Source: Streptomyces roseifaciens
GTDB lineage: Bacteria; Actinomycetota; Actinomycetes; Streptomycetales; Streptomycetaceae
Assembly (NCBI RefSeq): GCF_001445655.1
Contig: NZ_LNBE01000004.1
Span: 2,418,001-2,482,000 of the forward strand
Length of the DNA stretch: 64,000 nt
Reading direction: 5' to 3'
The notes beneath the pieces are model-generated. The model was not told the origin of the DNA and made no database searches. It saw nothing but the letters and a program-made list of their open reading frames with translations. The position numbers and the translations under genes were made by a program. Position 1 is the first letter of the stretch. Each line of letters opens with the position of its first letter. This document shows, piece by piece, positions 25,038 through 33,609 of this stretch.

Positions 25038-25925
25038 TCAGCCATGCGCTCTTCCTCCCCCGCGTGTCGTCCCGAGCCAGAGGGCGATGGCCTGACTCCG
25101 GTTCTCGGTCCGCAACTTGGTGAAGATGCGGTTGATGTGGTTCTTGACCGTCTTCTCGCTGATGAAGCACGTCGCCGCGATCTCGGCGTTGGTCATTCCC
25201 GCGGCGATGAGGTCCATGACCTCCTCCTCCCGCCGGCTCAGCGCGTACTGGGCGGGTTCGGGCGGCGGCGCAGTGGAGCGGGCGTGGTGGTGTTCTGCGG
25301 CGGAAGCGCCCCTCCCAAGCCCGTCCGGCAGCTCGGGTGCACCGTTGCCCCGGTTGGGCGCTCCCCGCACGTGGGCGAGCAGGGCCGTGGAAGCCGTGGC
25401 AGTGAAGTGCGCCCTGCCCTGCTTGATGTTGCGTATGGCCATGACGAGTTCGTCGGCGGTGAACTCCCCGTGGACGAGGTAGCCGCCTGCCCCCAGACGC
25501 AGCGCCTCGTGCACGATCTCGGCTTCCTGGCTGTACGTCAGCATCAGCACGGTCGTCAGCTGCACGAGGTACGGGAGCGCCGAGATGCCGTCCACCTCGG
25601 GCATCCGGACGTCCAGCAGGACGACGTCCGGGCGGAGCCGGTAGGCGGCGTCATACGCTTCGCGGCCGTTCCCCGCCTCCGCCACGACCTCGATGTCCTG
25701 GCGGCCGGACAGGAGGGCGGTGAGCCCGGCCCGTACGACCGGGTTGTCGTCCGCAACCACGACGCGGAGCGGAGCCTGCTGAGGAGCCGTGGCAGCCGCG
25801 AAGAGGTTCCGGGGATCCTGCGGTGCTGCGGGGGCCGCAGGAGGAGACGGCTGCTGCTGCGGAAGTGACGGCGGGACGTGGGGATACGGCGGCTGCGCCG
25901 GACTGTGCGACTGCCGGTTCTGCAC
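25038..25925 (-). CDS. NarL/LuxR-family response regulator of the pilus locus
   Basis: A 295-residue regulator. After a 50-residue Pro/Gln-rich N-tail comes a receiver domain (53-170; acidic D59/D60, phosphoacceptor D105 in VVLLDVRMPEVDG). A Pro/His-rich linker precedes a LuxR HTH (ALSRREEEVMDLIAAGMTNAEIA...SEKTVKNHINRIFTKL). GTG 25925 follows GGAGGG. It is 42 bp behind the histidine kinase gene at the end of the cpaB-tadC operon. It is the best candidate to bind the palindromic GGGCCC boxes shared by the flp, prepilin and peptidase promoters; that is inference from location. Confidence 0.92.
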   Translation of the reverse strand: MQNRQSHSPAQPPYPHVPPSLPQQQPSPPAAPAAPQDPRNLFAAATAPQQAPLRVVVADDNPVVRAGLTALLSGRQDIEVVAEAGNGREAYDAAYRLRPDVVLLDVRMPEVDGISALPYLVQLTTVLMLTYSQEAEIVHEALRLGAGGYLVHGEFTADELVMAIRNIKQGRAHFTATASTALLAHVRGAPNRGNGAPELPDGLGRGASAAEHHHARSTAPPPEPAQYALSRREEEVMDLIAAGMTNAEIAATCFISEKTVKNHINRIFTKLRTENRSQAIALWLGTTRGGGRAHG

Positions 25926-25967
25926 CGTGTGCCCTCCTCTCGGTGAGGGGCGGAAATCGACGGGGGA

Positions 25968-27329
25968 CTAGCGGGCTGCCGACCGGTCGGTGCGGCCGGG
26001 CACCGGAGGGCCCACTGCAACAGGCGTTGGGCCCAGAGCCGCGAGTGGGAACTCCAGGCGCACCTCCGTGCCCTCCTCCGCGCTCCCCTTGCCGATGCGG
26101 ATCCGGGCACCGATCCGTGCCGCCCGCTCCACCATCCCGACCAGACCGAAGTGCCCGCTCCGCTTGAGCTCCTCCAAGGTCGTGCCGGGAGGCAGGCCGC
26201 GGCCGTCGTCGCGGATACTGATCCGCAGGGCTCCTTTGACCACCCCCACGGATACGTCCACCTTCGAGGGGCCGGCATGACGGTGGGCGTTCTCCATCGC
26301 CTCGGACACGATGGTCAGAAGGTGCCGCGCAACGGCGTGGGGAACCACGGGGACGGCCGCGTTACCGACCGGGCGGCACGAGGCGCTCAGCCCGGACCGG
26401 TGTGCGAAGTCGGCGACGCGGGCGGAGAGCTCGACGGTGACATCCACGCCGCCGTCCAGGCCCGATTCGCGCCTCAGGTCCGACAGCAGTTCCCGGGACT
26501 CCGCCGCCGCTCGCCGCGCCGAGCGGCTCACCAGCTCGGCCTGCTCCTTGAGCCGCTTCGGGTCCATGCGGTCGGCGGAGTGGGCCAGTCCGTCGGCCGC
26601 GAGCGCGAGCCCGTGCAGGGTCTTGGCGACCGAGTCGTGCATCTCCCGGGCCAGGCGGGCGCGTTCGCTCTGCACGGCCTCGGTGACGGCGAGCCGGGAT
26701 CGGGTGTCGGTCAGGGCTTTACTGGCTGCGCCGAAGCGCAGGACCAAGCGCCGCAACGTTACGCCGACCGCGCCCGCGAGGATGCACACCCCGGGCAGCA
26801 GTGCGGCTCCGTCCATGCTCAGCTCGACGCGGCGGTCTCCCACGTAGGCGAGACCGACGATCAGCAGCGTGAGCGACGCGAAGATGCCCGCCCCTCGCCA
26901 GCCGTATACGAGCCCGGCGAGCAGAGGGGTGCAGATGGTCACGTAGGCCAGCGGGCTCTCCGGCGTCGCGGTGAAGAGCATGAGTGCGCCGAAGACGGTG
27001 TCCAGGCCGAGCAGCGCCGGGTGCTTGAGCAGCAGCGGGCCGAAGCGCTCCCAGTCGCGGATCAGGATGTACGAGCCCATGAAGGTGAAGAGGATCGCGG
27101 AGCCGACCAGCCAGGTAGGCCAGCCGCGTCGCACTCCGTACAAGGAGAAAGGGGCTGCCAGCGCAATCATTGCCAACCGGAAGCCGAAGACCTGTCTGCA
27201 CAGCGCCTGCAGTGCGGACAGCTGAATCCTGAGTGCCGGCTCGTTGGACGCGAGCTCCTCGGGCTCGGAGGCGCCGCCGGAGACGATCGCGGCCGATGGT
27301 CGCGGGCGCGAGTGGTACGCCGTGGTCAC
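25968..27329 (-). CDS. Sensor histidine kinase of the pilus locus
   Basis: A 453-residue membrane kinase: five or six N-terminal helices (about 45-195) without a large extracellular sensor, a HisKA_3 dimerisation domain with H231 in SERARLAREMHDSVAKTL, and a GHKL ATPase domain (N-box EAMENAHRHA, DDGRGLPPG, GHFGLVGMVERA). It probably senses a membrane or intracellular cue and phosphorylates the NarL-type regulator downstream. GTG 27329 follows GGGGGAAA; it starts only 7 bp after tadC, so it is co-transcribed with the pilus machinery. Confidence 0.92.
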   Translation of the reverse strand: MTTAYHSRPRPSAAIVSGGASEPEELASNEPALRIQLSALQALCRQVFGFRLAMIALAAPFSLYGVRRGWPTWLVGSAILFTFMGSYILIRDWERFGPLLLKHPALLGLDTVFGALMLFTATPESPLAYVTICTPLLAGLVYGWRGAGIFASLTLLIVGLAYVGDRRVELSMDGAALLPGVCILAGAVGVTLRRLVLRFGAASKALTDTRSRLAVTEAVQSERARLAREMHDSVAKTLHGLALAADGLAHSADRMDPKRLKEQAELVSRSARRAAAESRELLSDLRRESGLDGGVDVTVELSARVADFAHRSGLSASCRPVGNAAVPVVPHAVARHLLTIVSEAMENAHRHAGPSKVDVSVGVVKGALRISIRDDGRGLPPGTTLEELKRSGHFGLVGMVERAARIGARIRIGKGSAEEGTEVRLEFPLAALGPTPVAVGPPVPGRTDRSAAR

Positions 27330-27336
27330 TTTCCCC

Positions 27337-28206
27337 CTACCCCAGCAAGCCCGAGCCGAAGAACATGCCCGTGCCGATGAGGATCATCGTGGCAGGGACC
27401 ATGATCATCGTGACGATGGTGGTGGCCTTGGGCACGGCCTTGGCAGCCTTGCGCCGTGCGTTCTGTGCGTCCGCGCGCCGCATGTCGTTGGCGATGGCCA
27501 TCAGCGTGTCGACGATCGGCGAGCCGAGCTCCTCGCCCTGCTGCAGCGCGGTGACGAACATCGCGACCTGCTCGGAGTCGTTGCGCTTGCGCAGCTCGTC
27601 GAAGGCCTGGCGGCGGCTGACGCCCATGTCCATCTGGCGCAGGGTGATACGGAGCTCGTCGGACCACGGGCCCTCGTACTTCTCGGCCGTACGGTCGAGG
27701 GCCTGCCGGAAGCCGAGGCCCGCAGAGACGACGACGGCGAGGACGTCGAGGAAGTCCGGAAGCGTGCGCTCGATGGCCTCCTTGCGGGCGCGGACGGCCG
27801 ACCAGAGGCCGACCTCCACCCACACGGCACCGAAGGCGAACATCACGATCGCCAGCAACACCTTCCCCCCGGCCAGCATGACCAGTCCGCCGATCCCGCC
27901 CGTGACGCCGTAGACGAACCGCCGTGCGGCGTACCGGTCGATGGTGAGGCCGCCGGGGTTGCCCGCCATGTCGATGCGGCGGCGGGTCTTGTTCACCCGC
28001 TCGGGCCCCATCATGCGCAGCACCATGGGCGCGTAGCGCATGCCCAGGCGGTCGATGAGGGAGCCGGCGGCGTTGGTCCGGGTGGCGCCGACCTCCAGGG
28101 CTACGGCGAGGTCCGCGGGCAGCTTGGCGTCGGCGCGGTAGAGCCGGAGGCCGTAGAAGATCCCGACGATGGAGAGGGCGAAGACGAGTGCGAGCAGGAG
28201 TCCCAT
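27337..28206 (-). CDS. tadC: Tad pilus inner-membrane platform protein TadC
   Basis: A 289-residue GspF/T2SSF-family protein. It has helices at the N-terminus, a cytoplasmic T2SSF helical domain (AIERTLPDFLDVLAVVVSAGLGFRQAL...EELGSPIVDTLMAIANDMR) and C-terminal helices. With TadB it forms the membrane platform on which the CpaF ATPase acts to assemble Flp pilin. It is downstream of tadB and immediately upstream of the sensor kinase. Confidence 0.92.
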   Translation of the reverse strand: MGLLLALVFALSIVGIFYGLRLYRADAKLPADLAVALEVGATRTNAAGSLIDRLGMRYAPMVLRMMGPERVNKTRRRIDMAGNPGGLTIDRYAARRFVYGVTGGIGGLVMLAGGKVLLAIVMFAFGAVWVEVGLWSAVRARKEAIERTLPDFLDVLAVVVSAGLGFRQALDRTAEKYEGPWSDELRITLRQMDMGVSRRQAFDELRKRNDSEQVAMFVTALQQGEELGSPIVDTLMAIANDMRRADAQNARRKAAKAVPKATTIVTMIMVPATMILIGTGMFFGSGLLG

Positions 28207-28237
28207 GGTGCAGCTTCTCTCAGATCTCTCAGGTCTC

Positions 28238-29179
28238 TCAGACGTCGATCTTGCCGAGGCGGCGGACGAGGAAGAACCCCAGCCCGTAGAGGCCGATGGA
28301 CACGATCATGGCGCCCTGCCCGATCACCGAACCAGTGATTTTGTCCAGGGCGCCCGGCCAGATGCGGTCCATTATGAGCAGGGCGCCGAGCCCCATGCCG
28401 GGGACGATGTACGCCGTCGCGGTGACCTGCGAGAGCTGGGTGCGCACCTCGCGGCGGGTCTCCTTCCGCTCCTCCAGGGTGACGGTGAGGCTGCGCAGCG
28501 AGCTGACGACCGTACCGCCCGCCTTGTTGGAGAGGACGAGGGTCGTGACGAGGACGACCAGTTCCCGGGACGGCAGCCGCTTGGCGAGTTCGTCCAGCGC
28601 GTCGTCGAGGGTGTGGCCGACGGCCAGCTGATCGGCGACCCTGGCCAGCTCGTCGCCGGCCGGGCTTTCGAGCTCTTCGGCGGCCATGGCGAGGGCGGTG
28701 CGCAGGGCGAGTCCGGCCTGGGTGGCGTTGGCGACGACGCGGGAGAGCTCGGGCAGCTGGTTGATGAACCTCTCGTTGCGCTTCTGCCGCTGCCAGTTGA
28801 GGTAGGCGAACGCTCCCCAGAGTCCGGCGATCGCCGCGATGGGGCCGAAGAACGGGGCCAGAAGCATGCCGGCGATCACCCACATGCCGACGGTGGCGCC
28901 GATCATGCCGACGAAGAACTGCCCGGGCGTGATGCGCAGCCCCGTGGCGGCGAGCCGCAGCTCGATCTTCTTGCCGAACGAGGTCTTGCGGATCCGGCGG
29001 TCGATGCCGCGGAAGGCCGGGCGCCGGCCGCCGGTCCGTACCTCCGGGCCCTGCTGGGTGAGCCGGTCGACCAGCGCCTCGCGCTGGGCCCTGCCCGTCG
29101 CGTACACGTGCACGCCTACGATCGCGAGCACGCAGCACAGCAGCGTGGCGCCGATCGCCAAGAGCACAAACTTGTCCAT
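28238..29179 (-). CDS. tadB: Tad pilus inner-membrane platform protein TadB
   Basis: A 313-residue GspF-family protein with an N-terminal helix (LLAIGATLLCCVLAIVGVHV), paired helices around residues 95-135, a T2SSF domain (INQLPELSRVVANATQAGLALRTAL...LDDALDELAKRLPSRELVVLV) and two C-terminal helices ending GLYGLGFFLVRRLGKIDV. Partner of TadC in the assembly platform. The 30-bp gap to tadC contains three tandem CTCTCAGAT-like repeats. Confidence 0.92.
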   Translation of the reverse strand: MDKFVLLAIGATLLCCVLAIVGVHVYATGRAQREALVDRLTQQGPEVRTGGRRPAFRGIDRRIRKTSFGKKIELRLAATGLRITPGQFFVGMIGATVGMWVIAGMLLAPFFGPIAAIAGLWGAFAYLNWQRQKRNERFINQLPELSRVVANATQAGLALRTALAMAAEELESPAGDELARVADQLAVGHTLDDALDELAKRLPSRELVVLVTTLVLSNKAGGTVVSSLRSLTVTLEERKETRREVRTQLSQVTATAYIVPGMGLGALLIMDRIWPGALDKITGSVIGQGAMIVSIGLYGLGFFLVRRLGKIDV

Positions 29180-29196
29180 GTCCGTTGGCAGACTTC

Positions 29197-30534
29197 CTAC
29201 TTGGCTTCTCGCGCGGCGAGCTGATCGTCGGACTCGGCCACCCCGAAGGCGGGCGGGACGGGCTCGTTCTTGAGGTAGAGCCGGTCGGCCACCCGGCGCG
29301 GCAGCGGGAAGTAGGCGAAATCGCCGTACACGACGCCGTCCGCGGACATCGGCCGGGCGGTGAACCGGCTCACCGTGACGAGCTTGTAGTCCTCCCGGCC
29401 GCGGGAGTCGAGGATGGCCACCTCGCTGATCTTCCTCGAACCGTCGGCATTGCGGCTCAGCTGGACGATGACGTCCACGGCACTGTTGATCTGGTCCTTC
29501 AGCGCCGCGAACGGAATCTCGACCTCGGACATCGAGGCCAGCGTCTGCAGACGCATCAGGGCGTCCTCGGCGTTGTTGGCGTGGACGGTGGCCAGGGAGC
29601 CGTCGTGGCCGGTGGACATCGCCTGGAGCATGTCCAGCGTCTCGCCGCCGCGGACCTCACCGACGATGATGCGGTCGGGCCGCATGCGGAGTGAGTTGCG
29701 GACCAGGTCGCGAATGGTGATCTGGCCCTTGCCCTCGACGTTCGGAGGCCGGGACTCCAGAGTGATGACGTGGTTCTGCTGGAGCCTGAGCTCCGCCGAG
29801 TCCTCGATGGTGATGATGCGCTCGTTCTCCGGGATGAGCCCGGAGAGGGCGTTGAGCAGGGTCGTCTTCCCGGAACCGGTGGCCCCCGAGACGATGACGT
29901 TGAACTTGGCGCGGACCAGCGCGGAGAGCAGCGCCAGCATCTGCTCGTCCAGGGAGCCCAGACCGATCATCTCGCGCAGGGTGTAGGCGCGGGGGAACCG
30001 GCGGATGGTCAGCGTCGCGCCCGACAGGGCAAGCGGCGGGATGATCACGTTGACGCGTTCGCCGGAGGGCAGACGGGCGTCGACCATCGGGTTGGACTCG
30101 TCCACGCGGCGGTTGACCGTGGAGACGATGCGCTCGATGGTCTGCATCAGCTGCTCGCCCGAGGCGAAGCGGAGCGGCAGCTGCTCGACGCGGCCCGCGC
30201 GCTCCACGAAGATCTGGTCCGGCCCGTTCACCATGATCTCGGTGATGGAGGCGTCCTCGAGGAGCGGCTCCAGGATGCCCAGGCCCAGCGCCTCGTCCAC
30301 CACGCGGCGGATGAGCTGCGAGCGCTCGTGCGTGGAGAGAACAGGTCCCTCCCGGCTGATGATGTGGCCGAGGACGCGCTCCAGCCGGGCCCTGCGCTCG
30401 GCGGTCGCGAGCGAGGACATCTCCGCGAGGTCGATCTCCTCGAGCAGCTTGGCGCGGTAGACCGCGACGAGATGGTTCTCCTCGTGCTGCGTGCCGCCTG
30501 CCTCGGGTGCGTTGATGCGCGCCCTCAGGCTCAT
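29197..30534 (-). CDS. cpaF: Tad pilus assembly ATPase CpaF/TadA
   Basis: A 445-residue cytoplasmic secretion ATPase of the type II/IV secretion VirB11-like group. Helical N-domain; TEIMVNGPDQIFVERAGRV; Walker A GATGSGKTT (217-225); Asp box IITIEDSAELRL; Walker B RPDRIIVGEVRGGE; and His box STGHDGSLATVHAN. It powers pilin polymerisation through TadB/TadC. ATG 30534 follows AAGGAG. It is the only secretion ATPase in the window. Confidence 0.96.
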   Translation of the reverse strand: MSLRARINAPEAGGTQHEENHLVAVYRAKLLEEIDLAEMSSLATAERRARLERVLGHIISREGPVLSTHERSQLIRRVVDEALGLGILEPLLEDASITEIMVNGPDQIFVERAGRVEQLPLRFASGEQLMQTIERIVSTVNRRVDESNPMVDARLPSGERVNVIIPPLALSGATLTIRRFPRAYTLREMIGLGSLDEQMLALLSALVRAKFNVIVSGATGSGKTTLLNALSGLIPENERIITIEDSAELRLQQNHVITLESRPPNVEGKGQITIRDLVRNSLRMRPDRIIVGEVRGGETLDMLQAMSTGHDGSLATVHANNAEDALMRLQTLASMSEVEIPFAALKDQINSAVDVIVQLSRNADGSRKISEVAILDSRGREDYKLVTVSRFTARPMSADGVVYGDFAYFPLPRRVADRLYLKNEPVPPAFGVAESDDQLAAREAK

Positions 30535-30595
30535 ATTCGGGGCTCCTTCTGTCTCGTGCCCGGCTGAGGGCGGATCATGGGCGGGTCGAGGCGGA

Positions 30596-30967
30596 TCACG
30601 GGCGCGCCAAGTCGCGGGGCATCGTGACGGTCTTGGTGGTGCTGCCCAGGCCGAACCCGATGATCGACGGAATGGACACTTCGGCGGACACGGTGGCCTC
30701 GTCGACTCCGATCCGGCAACGGATCTCGGTCCTCTTCGCCACCCAGCCGCTGATCGCGGCCTCGCCCGCCCGCCGGCACCCGTTCTCCATGCCGGAGCGG
30801 CCGGCCGTACGCGCTGCGGCGCGCGCCGCCGTACCCGCCTGCTCCATCGCGTACATCGCGATGCCCGTCTGGATCACGGCCAGCCCGATCAGGATCAGCA
30901 CCGGAAGCATGCCGATGAACTCGACCGCCGCCTGTCCCCGGTCACCGCGACCGGCGCGTTTCGCCAT
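30596..30967 (-). CDS. TadE-like pseudopilin
   Basis: A 123-residue minor pilin: an 11-residue leader ending GDRG, then QAAVEFIGMLPVLILIGLAV (Gly -1, Glu +5), then the TadE pattern MYAMEQAGTAARAAARTAGR and a small C-terminal domain with two cysteines (NGCRRAG and RCRIG). It is processed by the prepilin peptidase and probably needed to prime the pilus. The start is 3 bp after the preceding gene stop, with GGAGG in that gene end. Confidence 0.9.
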   Translation of the reverse strand: MAKRAGRGDRGQAAVEFIGMLPVLILIGLAVIQTGIAMYAMEQAGTAARAAARTAGRSGMENGCRRAGEAAISGWVAKRTEIRCRIGVDEATVSAEVSIPSIIGFGLGSTTKTVTMPRDLARP

Positions 30968-30970
30968 GCC

Positions 30971-31384
30971 TCATCCCTCCTTCGCCACGGCCGCCCTGCC
31001 CCTGATCGGGACGGGGAAGCTCGCGAGGCCCGGGAAGAGCACGGGTACCTCCAGCTCGACCTCGGCCTCGTAGAGGCTGTTGCCGTGGGCGTCGCCGCAC
31101 CGGATGTCGGCCGAGTCCTGCCAGGAGGCACCGAGGCTGTTCCTCGCTCCGTTCCGGCAGGCCGCCTCGCGTGCCCCTTCGGCCGCCGTGGCTCCCTTGT
31201 GGGCCCCCTGGTCGGCCGCGTGCCCCGCCTGCGTGTACGTGTAGCCGGCCAGCACGCACTCCCAGAGCAGGAGCAGCACCAGGAGGATCAGCGGCAGGAT
31301 GCCCAGGAACTCGACCGAGACCTGTCCCCGGTCACCGTGGTCACCGCTCGCGGGGTCGCGCAGCCGCGCCGGCCGGGTCCTCAT
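30971..31384 (-). CDS. TadE/TadF-like pseudopilin
   Basis: A 137-residue minor pilin: a 20-residue leader ending GDRG, then QVSVEFLGILPLILLVLLLL (Gly -1, Glu +5), TYTQAGHAADQGAHKGATAA and a C-terminal beta-rich domain with cysteines (ACRNGAR, IRCGDAHG). ATG 31384 overlaps the cpaE stop (ATGA). With the neighbouring TadE protein it probably forms the heterodimer typical of Tad systems. Confidence 0.9.
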   Translation of the reverse strand: MRTRPARLRDPASGDHGDRGQVSVEFLGILPLILLVLLLLWECVLAGYTYTQAGHAADQGAHKGATAAEGAREAACRNGARNSLGASWQDSADIRCGDAHGNSLYEAEVELEVPVLFPGLASFPVPIRGRAAVAKEG

Positions 31385-32718
31385 CGTCCGGTCCCGTCCG
31401 GCTCGCCGGGCGGGGAGTCCGGAGATATGCCGCCGCCGTCGGCACCGTCCCCGGGGTGCCCGTCTCCGCGCCGCCGGCGGAAGCCCACGGCCCCCCGGTC
31501 GCTGCGGTACCTCGCGCGCCCCTTCCTGCCGGCCGCGTGCTGTGCGGCGCTGCGCACCAGACCCAGCTCGCCAGCCAGACCCCACATGGCCTGCTTGACC
31601 ACGCTCCGGCTGTCGAGGTCCTGCATCCGGCCCGCGTCCACCACGGGCTGCAGGTCCTTGAAGTGGGCGGGGACGGCGGTACGGGCGATCCGGGTGCCGA
31701 CGATGCGCTCGATCAGCGGCGGCTGGATCTCGGTGTTGCGTACGGCGCGGTTGACGACGGTGATGGTCTCCTCCGCCTTGCGGACCTGGAGCCGCTCCCA
31801 CATCCGCACCATGCGCCTGGCCGCTCGTACGGCGACGACGTCCGGAGTGACGACGAGTGCGGCGACGTCCGCGACCTCGATGGCAGCGGTGTTCGCGCCG
31901 GTCATCTGGGAGCCGCAGTCGATGACGACGACCTGGTACCGGCCACGGAGCGCGCTGACGAGCTGACGGGCCGTCCGCTCGCTGACCTCCTCGGCGCGCT
32001 CCCCGTCACCCGGGGCGAGCAGCAGGCCCATGCCGGTCTCGTGGTTGAAGACGACGTCCTGGAGGACGCGCGGCGTGATGTCGTGGATGTCGGCGAGGTC
32101 GGCGACGGACCGCCGGAACTGCACGTCGAGGTACGAGGCGAGGTCCCCGTTCTGCAGGTCCAAGTCCACCAGGGCGACGCTCCGGCCGGCGGCCCTGGCG
32201 GCGAGCGCCATCTGGATGCTGATGACCGACGTCCCCACGCCGCCCTTGGCGCCGGAGACCGTGACGACCGTGCCGCCGGGGCCGCTGGGGGCGCCGACCT
32301 CGGCGGTCAGGTGCTTGCGCACGCCGACGGCCCAGTTGCCCGTCGCCCGGACCCGCGCCACGAGCTCGTCGTACGACAGGGGCAGGCCGACCAGGCCGCG
32401 CGCGCCCGCGTCCATGGCGGCGGAGATCAGCGCGGGGCTGGTGTCCGCCGTGATCAGGATGACCCCGACCGCCGGGAACCGCAGCGCCACCTCGCGCACG
32501 AGCTCCAGCGCGGGAACCGGACCGATCCGCTCGTGGACGAGGACGACCTCGGGAAGGTCGGCCATCGACTCGTGGGCGAGCTGCGTGAGGGTGTCGATGA
32601 GCTGGGTGGAGTTGGCCGCCGGCTGGGCGGGGTCGGTGTCCGGCAGCTGGTTCAGCAACGCCGTCACCGAGCGGGCGGCGTCCGCGTCACCGACGGCCGG
32701 GAGGATTCTTGTGGCCAT
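31381..32718 (-). CDS. cpaE: CpaE/TadZ-like localisation ATPase
   Basis: A 445-residue protein: an N-terminal receiver-like domain without a clear phosphoacceptor motif (1-125), then a MinD/ParA-like ATPase with deviant Walker A VSGAKGGVGTS (154-164), ALVDLDLQNGDLASYLD and YQVVVIDCGSQM. A C-terminal tail is rich in Arg, Gly and Asp. TadZ/CpaE positions the pilus apparatus. ATG 32718 follows GAGG that overlaps the cpaB end region; the stop overlaps the next gene. Confidence 0.93.
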   Translation of the reverse strand: MATRILPAVGDADAARSVTALLNQLPDTDPAQPAANSTQLIDTLTQLAHESMADLPEVVLVHERIGPVPALELVREVALRFPAVGVILITADTSPALISAAMDAGARGLVGLPLSYDELVARVRATGNWAVGVRKHLTAEVGAPSGPGGTVVTVSGAKGGVGTSVISIQMALAARAAGRSVALVDLDLQNGDLASYLDVQFRRSVADLADIHDITPRVLQDVVFNHETGMGLLLAPGDGERAEEVSERTARQLVSALRGRYQVVVIDCGSQMTGANTAAIEVADVAALVVTPDVVAVRAARRMVRMWERLQVRKAEETITVVNRAVRNTEIQPPLIERIVGTRIARTAVPAHFKDLQPVVDAGRMQDLDSRSVVKQAMWGLAGELGLVRSAAQHAAGRKGRARYRSDRGAVGFRRRRGDGHPGDGADGGGISPDSPPGEPDGTGR

Positions 32719-32726
32719 CCGTTACC

Positions 32727-33452
32727 TCACTTGTCGCCGTTCAGGGTGTAGTCCCGCTGGTTCGGCGGGATGGTCGTGTCGCTGCCCGGCGCGACGAGCG
32801 CGAGGCGGACGTGGGAGGCGAAGGACTCGGCGTAGGCGATGCGCTGGGCGTCGAGGGTTTCCAGCGCGAAGGTGATCGGCACGGCCGAGCCGCCGGACTG
32901 CGACTCGCCCTGCTTCGGGGCCAGCGGGGTGAGCTTGCCGACGTCGATCACCTTGGCGTTGGTGACAATGACCTTGGAACGGGGCTGGGCGGCGCTTTCC
33001 GCACCGTCACCCTTGCCGGTCGCAGACGCGAACGTCGCGTAGATGTTCACGGTGGCACCGGGGGTGATCTTGCCGGCGACGCCCGTCACGGCGTCGATCA
33101 TGATCGCGATCTCCTGCTGCCCAGGCTTGAGCGCGGGCCGGTCGGCGATCATGTCGGACTGCAGGAGAGAGCCCGCCTTGAGCGGATTGACCGCTATCTT
33201 GCCCGTGACCTCGTCCAGATTGGTCACCGCCGTGCTGGGCAGCCACCGCTTGGGGAGCGAGACCTGCTTGAAGTCTCCGGCCTCCAGTGCCCGGTACGCG
33301 GGGACGTCCGCCGCCAGCTCGTACGCCGTGACCTCGGGCCCCACCTTGGAGTCGACGTCGTTGATCACCGAGAGAACACCGATGAATGCGGCGAAGGCGC
33401 ACACAACGGAAAGGAGGAGCAGCATGATGCCGCGGCGCTGGCGTGAGTTCAT
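32727..33452 (-). CDS. cpaB: CpaB/RcpC-like SAF-domain protein
   Basis: A 241-residue protein with one N-terminal helix (GIMLLLLSVVCAFAAFIGVL), an SAF domain (about 45-105; VPAYRALEAGDFKQVSLPKRW, GKIAVNPLKAGSLLQSDM) and an RcpC domain (QEIAIMIDAVTGVAGKITPGATVNIYATF). In Gram-negative Tad systems it works with the secretin; in this monoderm setting it would be a membrane-anchored wall-facing part. First recognised pilus gene of the minus-strand operon. Confidence 0.92.
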   Translation of the reverse strand: MNSRQRRGIMLLLLSVVCAFAAFIGVLSVINDVDSKVGPEVTAYELAADVPAYRALEAGDFKQVSLPKRWLPSTAVTNLDEVTGKIAVNPLKAGSLLQSDMIADRPALKPGQQEIAIMIDAVTGVAGKITPGATVNIYATFASATGKGDGAESAAQPRSKVIVTNAKVIDVGKLTPLAPKQGESQSGGSAVPITFALETLDAQRIAYAESFASHVRLALVAPGSDTTIPPNQRDYTLNGDK

Positions 33453-33609
33453 GGTTGCGGACTACCTCGTTCAAGGGTGGATTCGGTGAGCAGCGGTGCG
33501 GGACGCGCTGGGCCTTGCTCAGTACTCGCTTCGTGCTCGGGAGAAGTGCCGCGAGTGCGCGCCACCTCGGCCGCGCGGCGGCGTGCGGCCGGGAGGTGCC
33601 CTCTGCGGG

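Noticed and set aside
23804..25045. 413-codon version of the TadG-like protein starting at 25045
   Set aside because: It would overlap flp and its promoter out of frame; the conserved part begins only at about 24510.
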